A stretch of DNA of 64,000 nt from Epinephelus fuscoguttatus (Eukaryota; Chordata; Actinopteri; Perciformes; Serranidae), in the NCBI RefSeq assembly GCF_011397635.1, contig NC_064764.1:40910955-40974954 (forward strand). Reading direction: 5' to 3'. Made by a program: the position numbers and the translations under genes. A model generated the notes under the pieces. That model did not search any database. It was not told where the DNA came from and was given only the letters and a program-made list of their open reading frames with translations. The number at the start of each line of letters is the position of its first letter. Position 1 is the stretch's first letter. Below, in pieces: positions 49,158 to 60,000 of this stretch.

Positions 49158-50329
49158 CTACAGATGCAAAATATGTTTATTGCTTAACCTCATGTAACTG
49201 ATCAAATTTTCTTAGGTGGTGTAAGGACTCTTTAGCTCTGCAATCACATCAGTTATGGTGATAAAAAATATCAGCAGCTGCTGTGTTTTCATTTGCTCGT
49301 TTTCACACCATCATCATCATCATCATCATCAGCATGAAGTTTCTCTTATCTAACCTGCTTTATACACAGAAACTACTCATTGCTGTTTGTTTATAACATA
49401 GTGTATGTCACTGACTCTGATCCGGACACACTCCTGACATGATACATTACATTAACACACATCCTACCATCATTACTATCACTCCTCTGACACATATTTT
49501 TGTACCTGTATTAAACTGTGAACTTTTACACCCCCTGGACAACAATTTGCACATTCCTGCACCACTGTACACTTTACTTTCTTTTTATTTTGTATCATGT
49601 CTTTACAGTGTTGCACCACGTTTAATGTTATGCATCAAATCACCAAGTCAAATCCCTGTGGATGCAAAGTTACTCTGCAATAAAACATGTCTGATTTCCT
49701 AATGTTGATAACTGACTTTCAGTGATTTGTTCTGACATTCAGTGACAGTTAATCAGAGCATCAAAATCATGTTCAGTCAAATCAGCACCACAATAAACCA
49801 CTTTCTCACCAAAGCACTCAGCCCTCTTGTATCTCTGTGGATCTGACAGGATGTTAATACACCAGACTCAACTCAACCTTATACTTATGAAATGCAACAG
49901 CAGGCAGCTTTAATCACGAAACAGCACCAGTGATATAAGCATAACAACAGGTATTTCAGCTTTATAAGCTCACCCAGGGACACTGCTGTGATAGTCATCA
50001 CAGCAGTGTCCAATGAGCTGTAAAAACCCTGTGATACAATACCACCAGCTCATAAACAGGAAGTCAAAATGTGCAACCTGCTGTGAAGCCTTTCAGGTTT
50101 TCCATAATAACATTTCTAAAACATCAGGTGTTAGCTGGACAAGACATCTGTCTGATTAAAAAGGGAGCTGTTGTTTTGACACTTGTTCTAATGATTCTGA
50201 AGTTTTCTGTTTTCCCTCAACAGGAAACAGATTTTAGTTTGTATTGAAATGTTTTTGAATCATTCTGCTGCTACAGTCAAAATTTAAACCATGTAATATC
50301 AGCTCACTGGATTAAAATAGTGGAATATA

Positions 50330-50600
50330 GCACATTTATTAAAATACTGTACTTAAGTGCAGATACGTTAAGTGTACTTGCACTTTACCTGAGTTATTTC
50401 TTTCCCTGCTCCTCTCTATTGCTACTCCACTGAGATTCAAAGGAGATATCGTACTTTTTACTCCACTACATTTATTAAATGGCTTTCACTACTTTACAAA
50501 TCAAATCTTTTTCGTACAAAACACATAAAGAGCTGATAAAACATGACGTTTTGTCACAAATTAAACTACTACTGTTCCTGACAATACACATAAGCAGAGC
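50330..50600 (+). repeat. Dispersed AAGTAC-rich repeat, copy 4
   Basis: It contains ACTGTACTTAAGTGCAGATA, TACTTTTTACTCCACTACAT and TTTCACTACTTTACAAATC, matching the family. It lies in the 5' intron of pikfyve, upstream of the first coding exon. Confidence 0.6.
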
Positions 50601-50734
50601 TGATATGATGAGTTAAATAACTGATTGCTGATTAACAGAAGTTTTTTATGCAAACAGATTTCCTGGCTCCAGCTTTATATTGTAATTATTTTAACAAATG
50701 AAATTAATTTTTAAAAGTTTTGAGGTTTGGACTA

Positions 50735-51060
50735 GGGGTGTTGCGATATACTGGTATTGACGATAAATTTAGAAATATTAGTGATATTTGAAAATGTTCA
50801 CTATTCATTAAAGCAATTGCTCTTTTTTGTATAGTTTGACCGCTGGCATTTTTTATTTCAAATTTCCCATAGATATCACCATATCATTATCGTGACGTGA
50901 ACTCTTTTGCCCACGATAAACGTGTAGTGAAAACACTATTGTGGAATTATTTGAATATTTTACAATTATTTTTAAGAACATTTAAGGTTTAGACCTGGGG
51001 TGTCGCCATAAACCGGTATTGACGATACCTGTGATACTGAAACAAAATCACTATCCATGA
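50735..51060 (+). repeat. Two tandem fragments of a CGATATACTGG-type repeat
   Basis: GGGGTGTTGCGATATACTGG then TATTGACGATA recurs as GGGGTGTCGCCATAAACCGG then TATTGACGATA about 265 bases later. It is the same theme as the element at 59548-59893. Confidence 0.55.
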
Positions 51061-51986
51061 GGCTTAAGTGGAAGTGCTCCGCTATGATTTTGACAAAAAA
51101 TGAAAAATGAACTGCTAATTGAGAACTACAGCAGGCTAGTAAAAGGGACTTATAATTCAGTGCCAGAGTTTAACTTTTAAGAGCATTTTTTACCACTGTA
51201 CCACTGCTGGGCTGCCCAACAGATGAACTCAGGATATGAACGGATGATTGATTAGTTACAGACGGCTGACAGCGCTGCCCCACAGCTATCACCAAAACCT
51301 TCATGTCTTGCCTTGTTCATTTAATAACAGTGTAAAAACGGGGAAACCCCCTCAAATCAACTGTAGACTTACCCTTTGAAGAAAGCTACAGAGTTTGTGT
51401 TCGTTATGCATGCCATGTTAGATCATGAGAAGGGGAAGAAAGCAGAAGTAGCAGGCAGCATCACATTCCCCACCTCATCATGTGATCATAACAGGCCGGA
51501 GCATGACTACTGTAACCCCCTGGTCATTTGACAGGACCAAGCCCTCCAGCCTTATCACACAGCTTTATCACACACGGCTAATGTACACAAGATAGCGGTC
51601 ACTGTCACTTGGACGCGCTGCTTGTCTGCTGACAGATTACGACCCTGCAGAGTTTTAATATTTTAACAGGTTGACTTAAACTTAGCCTGAAACTGGCTTG
51701 TTAGCTAGCACTCAAATGTAGACTCTGCCAGCTAATTCCACTTCCACTGATTTATCTAACTTGTCAGCGTGTTTGTTAGATGCAGCAGTTACAGCCACAT
51801 TAATGCAGATTATAATGAATGTGTATTTTATTAGCAGCAGCTCCCTGAAACACAAAGTGTTTAGCCGAGCTAGCTAGCGTTAGCCTCCTAAGCTAGCTAG
51901 CCGGTTAGCTGCAACACCCTCATTGTTGGAAGAAATGACGCATGAACTATGACTGAACCGCCGTGACAGCGAGAAATGAGAATTAC

Positions 51987-52250
51987 CCGTTCACTGTGTG
52001 AATCTGACATCAATGTTTGAAGCAGTCCGACCTCGAAGACATCTGTAAAAAGATCTGGCAGAAGGAGCCGAGCACCGTACACGAGCAGCCCTGACGAATC
52101 GAGACCTGCGCTCAATGCAACTGTTGTGATCGGGAGAAAAGGCAGAAGAGGTCGAACACAGAGAACTCGATTGAGACATTCTGTTCTCATGACAGGATGA
52201 AATCTGGACACAGTGGTGCTGCAGGGATGTTGACATAATAAATATAATCT
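51987..52250 (-). promoter_or_regulatory. pikfyve: Likely pikfyve non-coding first exon and 5' flank
   Basis: On the minus strand a donor-like ACGG|GTAATT sits at 51986-51985, preceded by moderately GC-rich sequence. It is the right distance and orientation to supply the 5'UTR that joins the acceptor at 49158. The transcription start is not visible, so the upper boundary is approximate. Confidence 0.35.
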
Positions 52251-52373
52251 TCTTATGGGTAAATACCATGTTCATTGTAGCAAGTGGAGGAACAGTAAGC
52301 CCTGAACTCTAGCAGGACTGCAAGAAAGATGTGTCGACTTTTTTATGTTTCTTTTACAATTCTTATTCTTTAT

Positions 52374-52890
52374 TCATGGATACCCCCCCAAAAACAAGAA
52401 TAAAAAAATCAGAATAAGAATAAAAAATGGAATAATGATAGAAATTAAAAAATAAAAATAAGGACAAGAATTAGAATAAAAAAATAAAAATGAGAAAAAA
52501 TAGAATAAATAAGATAACAGTAAGAATAAGAATAATAAGAATAAAAATGATAAGAATAAGGGCAAGAATTAGAATAAAAGATGTAATTAAAATAAGAATG
52601 AGAAAAATAGAATAGAATGAAAATAAGGATAACAGTAAGAATAATAAGAATAAGAATAAAATTAAGGACAAGACTAAGAATAAAAAATAAAGATAGAATA
52701 AAAATTACAATAAAAATAAGAATAACAGTAAGAATAAAAATAGAAATAAAAATAAGATTAAAAACAAAAATAAAAATATGAATAAAAACACAGGAATAAG
52801 AATAAAAATAAGAAAAAGATTTAGAGTAAAAAATGAGAATTAAAAAAATAAAAATTAAAAAAAGAATAAAAGAATAAAAATAAAATCTAC
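52374..52890 (+). repeat. A/G-rich AATAAGAAT low-complexity block
   Basis: About 500 bases are made almost entirely of AATAAAAATAAGAATA-like permutations with extremely few cytosines. It lies between the divergent pikfyve and sgo2 starts, ending about 70 bp from an inverted CCAAT box. It arose by slippage of short A/G/T units. Confidence 0.9.
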
Positions 52891-52927
52891 TCTAAACTCA
52901 ATTTACGCTCGCGTAATCTCGCTTCTG

Positions 52928-52970
52928 ATTGGACCCGAGCATCTATGACACGCCTTCAGGCGCATGCGCA
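52928..52970 (+). promoter_or_regulatory. sgo2: sgo2 core promoter: inverted CCAAT box and NRF1-type site
   Basis: ATTGG at 52928-52932 and GGCGCATGCGCA at 52959-52970, the palindromic NRF1 consensus, lie about 170 bp before the donor of the probable first exon. NF-Y plus NRF1 is typical of TATA-less housekeeping and cell-cycle promoters. The opposite side faces pikfyve, so the site may serve both genes. Confidence 0.6.
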
Positions 52971-52984
52971 GAGAAATCGCGGAC

Positions 52985-53139
52985 TTCTTGTTTATGTTTA
53001 AATGAAATCAGCAGCGTTTCCTGAGGTGAATTTAACGATGAATTATTACGGCCATCATGAGCGTAATTTGATCATTTAACGAGGATATTTGTTTGCAAGT
53101 GACAAACAAATATCTGCCACTGGTTTACGTTTAATATCG
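52985..53139 (+). other. sgo2: sgo2 non-coding exon 1 (probable)
   Basis: A strong donor ATCG|GTAAGTTTT at 53139/53140 follows the promoter elements. The exon contains short upstream reading frames, among them a 13-codon one at 53038-53079, and no start in phase with the Sgo2 frame. The 5' boundary is inferred from the promoter position. Confidence 0.5.
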
Positions 53140-53986
53140 GTAAGTTTTGTTTAAATTAAGAGTTACGTTACACCGGGTGAGCATCATGTTAGCAGGTTTA
53201 CCATTTATATGTTAAGCTAGCTAACGCTAAAGTTAACGTCAGGTACAGTTAACGTTAGGACGAGGAAATACGCAGTTTTTTTGAGTTTGTTAGCAAATTC
53301 AATTACAAACCGTCGCTTTAACATGTTAAGCTGCTGATGGGAAAAGTGTTGGTCGGGTAACGTTAACGTAGCAAACGGTCATCACCGTTGGTTAAGTTAC
53401 GTTAACATTAAGCTAACTTAATGTTTATTGTTCAAATGTAACGTTCGGGTTGTCGTTTAGATCAGTAACTTAGGCATTATGTGGATAATGTGTGTAACTA
53501 GACGTATTTAGAGGAGTGTAACTAATATTAGCTGTAAGTACAGTAACGCTACTGTCCAAATTTCAGGTACATGTTCTCTACTGGACTATTAACATTTTAT
53601 GCAGCTGTGTACTTCTACTTTAACGTTACTACATCTCAAAAGGGAAATATTGTTCTTTTTACTCCACTACATTTGTCTGACAGCTTTAGTTACTTTTTAC
53701 GTTACAGTTCTTTACCCTGCTCCCGTCCACTGAAGGCAGTGTAGCTCCAGATTTGGTTTTAATTTACTTTCATAACTTTTAATCTGAGAGACTTTGAATA
53801 CAGAACTCCTACGTGTGGTTCAGAATTTTCACTGTGAGCTAATAGTACTTTTACTTCACTAAAGGATCTGAATACTTCTTCCACCACCGCACATCACTCA
53901 TCAGAAGCAGTGTTGGCCAACTGTCACACGCTGCTGCACGTGTGAGTGTTAGTGTACAAAAGCAAACATGTTTTGTTTTCTTTCAG
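53140..53986 (+). other. sgo2 intron 1, GTTAACG-rich
   Basis: This contains many TTAACG/CGTTAA words and GCTAGCTAACG sequences in 53160-53460, then a dispersed repeat. No coding exon was seen. Confidence 0.5.
53560..53890 (+). repeat. Dispersed AAGTAC-rich repeat, copy 5
   Basis: It carries AAAAGGGAAATATTGTTCTT, TTTACTCCACTACATTTGTC, TGACAGCTTTAGTTAC and GGATCTGAATACTTCTTCCA. It sits in intron 1 of sgo2, ending about 95 bp before the first coding exon. Confidence 0.65.
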
Positions 53987-54031
53987 ATTATTAATTTCAT
54001 CACTGGTGCGGCTCTACATATTCATCTAGTC

Positions 54032-57000
54032 ATGTTACCTTTGAGTGCGATGAGGCCTTCAAAGCCTGCCAAGCAGACGTCAGCTGCAGTGTCAAAGATC
54101 AAAAATAAGATCCTCAGTGAGTCTGTCCCTCATTTGAGCACATTTACAAACATATATATATGTGCGTTTGTGTTGCACAACTGCATTATGCCACGAGAAT
54201 ATGTTAAATTAATACTGTGATGTTTCTTCTTGACCACACCAGACACCTCCTCCTTCTTCAAGGTCTCTTTGAAGACCAACAACAAGGCCTTAGCTCTGGC
54301 TTTGGAGGCCCAGAAGGAGAGGAGCAGGCAGCTGGAGATGCACGTGGTGTACCTTCAGAAACAAGTGGAGGCTCTGTGCTTCGAGTTGGCCACCAAGAAA
54401 TACAAGCACAGGAAACTGGTAGGTTTGTTATTTGCTCAGATTTATGTAGCGTGACAGTAGCTGACATCAAGACCACAATTTCTGATCATATTAAATATTT
54501 GTTTTTCACAAACTATCTCAGAATTGTTGTTTGAGCCGATGCTGTTTTTCTCTCACAGCTGGTCATCTTGAAAACCCTCCACAGCAGCACGCTGCAGCAC
54601 CTGGACATGGTGGCTGACCTGTTCCCTGACAGTGTAAGGATTCCTCTCAAGACGTATTAACAACTTTTGTTTCGTATGGCAAGTTTGAGATGTAGAGGGT
54701 GGATATGATCAAAGTTATACTCAAAAATAGCACCGCATCATCTTGCGTAGTCTTTCAATCAAGAACGCATACATTTATTTAAGCCACTGAGGGGTAAACG
54801 GGGAGAACTTGTTCGGACACGTGTTCTGGGCAACACAATAAACCAGTGTCCAATATGCAGTCGGTGCACTTGCTTACCTTAGCACAGGTAGGAAAAAACA
54901 GCTTAGTCCATATTATCACAGGTAACGCTGCCAAGCTGCCACGGTGCCACACTGACACAGTCAAAAAACTGTTTGCTTCCCCTTCACACACACCTCCAGC
55001 TCCTGACCTGGAGCTTACCTATATGCACTTCCTGTGCTAATGCGCCACCCAGTGTTTGAACACAAAAGCTACATATACATGCATATGGTCACCTGTATTA
55101 TATAAACATAAAAAATAATTTGAAAAGACAAAAATTACATTACATCCAACATCTTGATTTGAAAATTTTACAGTATTTAAGTGAAATATCGACAATTTCA
55201 TTCATCAAAAAGTCAAACAAATGTTTGTCCCAAGGAAATGAGAACTGTGGACCATGATAGCTCACAGAAAAATTGTTTTGGGATAATATTTTATTGAAGG
55301 ATTGCCCATCTCCTCTGTGACGTCTGAGGCATAAATATGTATGTAAGCTTTGTTTAACCAGGTGATCTCATTGTTACAAGATCTCTTTTGAACTGGTTAC
55401 AGAGGAGAGGAAACACACATAACAGAGCCAATCACACACAAGCAAATGCATACAAACAACACTGGCATCCAAAAAGAAAAGTCCAAAATTAAAGATTGGA
55501 ATTATTATTATTATTATTATTAATTCATCCAGTGGGATCACACTCTAAAGTTTTAAAGTCCTTTGTAATTCATTCACTTTGTTTGATGCAAAATAATATG
55601 ATTATCATATATTAATTATGTCACGTGAAGAGTCAGGCACCTGGTCTGATGAACAGATGCGTCATATTTGAGAACAGAAGTGATGGCAGCTTTGTGTAAA
55701 TGCTCGTGTGTAGTTCTTTTCTTGTTGCTAATAAGGACCGGCCTGCTTTTGATATTTATTATCAATATTCATTTGCTGTAATGAAAAGCAGGGCACAGTA
55801 GTTATCTGCAGCATGTTGTTTTAAAGCAATATGAGCAGCATATGAGAATGGGATATCTTCAAAGTCTAACACCTCATTTTCACACTGGTTTTTGTGTTAA
55901 TCATTTCACACAGGTTGTAAAAGTCAGACTGCAGTCTTACCACATTCACACATATTCACAAGACTGAAAGATAGTGGTAGAAAATACCTGGCAACATCAA
56001 ATCATACTGAACATAAAGTAAAAAGTTACGCCTAGAACATAAACATAACTTTTCCAAGAGCACACAGCTGTAATAATAGGTGTTCAAAACTTTCTATTTT
56101 AATTTTCCAATGTGCTCTCTGTTCGTCTACATTCATTGTTTTCCTTCATTTGAGGTTTGACAGGCGATCATTTAATTACATCAACTCGTTGCACCATCTA
56201 CTGCAGACTTCTGACTGGAGAATTAGTGCCACCCACTGCTTGTCTTGACAAACCAGCTAAATTTGCACTTTGATTTGCAGATTTTCTTAAGATCCTGTTA
56301 AATTTTGCACTACATTTGAATGGAAATCCAACTATCATCTACGATTGTGACTGTATTTATTACCTGCAGGATCTTCCCAGACTATCTGCAGACAACGAGA
56401 CCTCATCTGGTGACATTGACACAGAACATCTTGTAGTGGGAAGGTAAGTAAATACTGTATACAGATTGATAAGTGCCATGAACTTGGTTTTAGGTACCTG
56501 TGAGTGACATCTTTGTCTTTGTCTCGCTCCCCCTTTCCCCTCTCTAACTCCCATTATCAGTCTAACAGATCAGTTACCTCCTCAACCAGACGTTGCAGGG
56601 CGTTTGATGTGTCCCCTTGAAAAAGAACCAGCAGACTTGCCTGAAATAAAATTTGGTGCAGATGTCTTCAACACTCAGAACAGACCCCAAAAGGCCACTG
56701 ATATTTGCAGTGGTAGGGAGCTTTAGAATTTTTTGTGTTACTCATCATACGTCATCATATTTGTTATTCACTGCCCTGAGATATTGACGTAGAATTCCCA
56801 GGAAATTAGTTATTTGTTTATTTTTCACAGATGCAGAGAAAAGGCGATCGAGCCAGCTCTTACAAGCCCCCCTGGCAGGAGCATCCTGTCCGTCCAGCAG
56901 ACTCAGGGAAGAAGTAGAGAGGCTGTCGATGATGTTCTCTCAGTCTGGTTTTGACATGAATTCAATCCCCCTGCTTCAGAACAGTCAAACCTCCTCAGCT

Positions 57001-60000
57001 GAGAGCATGTGTGAAAGACCCGAGCCATCTGTTTCCAGTGACGTTCACCTTCCGAGCAGCTCAGTCGTGGAACCAGAACATAGGAACAAACATGAGAAGA
57101 CTGTGCTTCTGAATACAACTATGGAAATGACACTAAGTAATGCTGCTGAGATAGTCACCGTGGAAACCAAGGCCAAAAAAACAGGCCGCTCTGGCAAGCC
57201 GAAGGGTAAGAAGAATAAGGAACAAGCCTGTGGGTCAAGTGAGGCTGAAAATCCACAAGTGAAGAACTCTGAAGTTTCTCCTGCTGACACTTTGTTACAG
57301 ACAGAAAGCAGTGTGCTAGATGATGTTACACACCCAGAGGTTACTGAGGTTATTCAGGCACCCAAAATAAAGAGTGGGAGTGTCCTCACCTCACGTATCC
57401 CGAAATTTAACAAGTCTGTAGCTAGCAACCATCAGAAAACAGCAAAGGACAAAGTTGTATCCCGTGACCATACCAAGTCAAAGACAGAGTCCCGTGAGAC
57501 GCAGGATCTGGACGATTATTTCATGGATCCTGAAAATAAATTCTCAAAATCCGGCAAAGGTGTAAAATCACCACGAGAGAACGATACAGCAGAAGAGGCA
57601 CGGTCCAAAATCACATGCAGGAGGACTAAGAGCAGGAACATGTCTTCAGTCAGCAGGAAAACGTTTGTCAATTTGTCTCCGCTGTCGCATGAAAGTGGGA
57701 GCAGTCCGTCCAACATGGAGCAGGTCCACAGCGAAGTGGATGAGGGAGATAAGGGAATATATGAAGCATGCAGAGACCAAGAACCACCTGAAGAGTTCCT
57801 GTTTTGTGCAGATGAGGTCACACATCCAGAGTCGGAGCATGTGGGCAAAACACCACAGAGCAAACTGAAGACAAACTCTGGTCAGAAGTCGAGGTGCAGA
57901 GGGACATTTGTCGTCTCAGTTACCAGGGACAGCAACTTATCAAACAGTGCATCAGTGGAAGTGAGCGCTGTAGAGCAGGACTTAATGTCTCCTACAGGTT
58001 CCTCCACCTGTGAGGCAGAAGCAACGGATGTCCCTTTGAAACCATCAGAATCAAACCCACAGACACCGAGCTCCTGTAAGCGTCCCTGGCTCGCCACCCT
58101 GGATTCAGGAAGCCCTCAGGAGGATTTGAGCAGCAACGATAACCATGAAGCACTGCCGCTGGACCAAGACTGCACTTTAGAAACTGCGTTTCAAAAACCT
58201 AAAAAAGCCAGGAGAGAGGAAACGAGTCGATCCAGTAAGAAGAAAGCCGAGTGTGTTGATCATTTAAGTGACAGGAAAAAGAAGAATAAAAGCACCCGTA
58301 GCAACAGAAGAGTTAGATCTGAGGATGAAGCAGGTTATCTGGAGGACCACGGTGATGCCTCACCTCTCTGTGGTTTTGATGGCACTGAAAGAAACAAACA
58401 ATTAGATGATTTACAAGTAGCAGAGTCACACTCTGACATCACTGAAGAGCACAACATCTTTGAACATTTATATGAGTCAAAGTCCAAGATGGCTCAGAAT
58501 CCAAAAAGATGTAGGAAGGCGTCCAAGCTGCAGACACCCACAGAAACTAGAAACCCAAGAGAGACGTTTGTCGTCTGCAGGCGGAAAACTCAAGACAGTG
58601 TTTCACTAAATAACACGAGGACATCCAGTGTGTCACACAGTCACACGATGGACGTCAGTGAGGAGGGGCTTCATCAGAATCTAGGCAACCTGCTGACCGA
58701 TGAGATGCCACCATGGCTGGACATGGATGTCAGCGTTGCCGACACTGAAGTGGGCTCTTTACTCGCCACTCCCAGGAGGATGGCGTCAAGCAGGGCGACA
58801 GTGATCGAGGAGTCTGCTGCTGTCACAGCTGAAGCCTCTCCAGGTGAGGTTTCCTTTGATGTGTCTTTTTTTACTCTTATTAAATGTCTTGATAGACAGT
58901 CAGACTTCTGCGAAGTCTTCTATTGTCCCCTTTGTTCAGTTTTTCTGTATGGAAGCATTATGGATTCACCTGAGAGTGTTAGTGAGTGAGTCAGTTTTTC
59001 TGAATCAATTAGATTATTATCTCACAATTATGAGAGAAATCTTCATGGAAAAAATTCTGTTCTTGTTTTTCTGAATTACCGACATAATCCCGTAAATTGT
59101 TGTTTTCTGCGTGAACAAGATTATTATCTTATTCAGAAAAACAGGCAGAATTTTTTCTCCATAAAAGCTTTTGTCGTAATTCTGAGGAGGCCTAATAATC
59201 TCATACATTCAGAACCTGAGCAGAAAACTTTAATGGAAACTTTTTACATAATTCTGAGATAAAAATCTCGTTAATACAGAAAAACAATTTTATTTAATTT
59301 ATTTATTTTTAAGGAAAATCATCACGCTTCCATAGTTCTGCAGTGACAACATCAAGTAATGAAGTTAGGTGATTTTGAAACTACATTACAACCTTAATAT
59401 CCAACATAAAATAATAATAATCAAACTAAGGAAATAACCAGCAAAAGACAATACTGTCAAAAATCTAATCTTAATATAGCAAACATCTATAATCAAACAA
59501 CACTACCTATTATTGATTTTTTTTTTAAAAAAAAACAGCTAAATATTAGGGGTGGGGATCTCCAGAGGCTCCACGATATGATATTGTCACCATACTGGTA
59601 CAATATTATTGCGAGCTTAAATATGTTCGATGTGCTGAGTATTGCAAAAAATGTATTGTAATATATTACCTTTTTTTTAAACTGTAAATTATGTCCACTG
59701 TTCATCTCACTTCAGACATTTTGGTTTCAGCAAAATATCTGAAGTGGACTGAAAAAGCAATTGATTTTATTATTCTAGTAGTTAATAATTTATATAATAA
59801 AAATATCAATACTTGGCACTGTGTGAGGATACGATATTAACACACAAAAATATAACGTTACTTTGCTATATTGATTTTTTCCCCACCCTTAGTAAATACT
59901 GACAACAAATAGCTCCCACATCCTCAAAAACCCTTTTATTCATTAAAGAAAGCTGCTAAAATTCTAAATGTTAAATGTGTGGAGACCAGAACATTGTAAA

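Larger units (their letters stand above)
49158..51986 (-). other. pikfyve 5' intron, no gene seen
   Basis: This lies between the first coding exon and the likely non-coding first exon. It contains a perfect 15-bp hairpin (49978-50011), an AAGTAC-rich repeat (50330-50600), and two tandem GGTATTGACGATA-type repeat fragments (50735-51060). A possible alternative exon ends at 51373. Confidence 0.5.
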
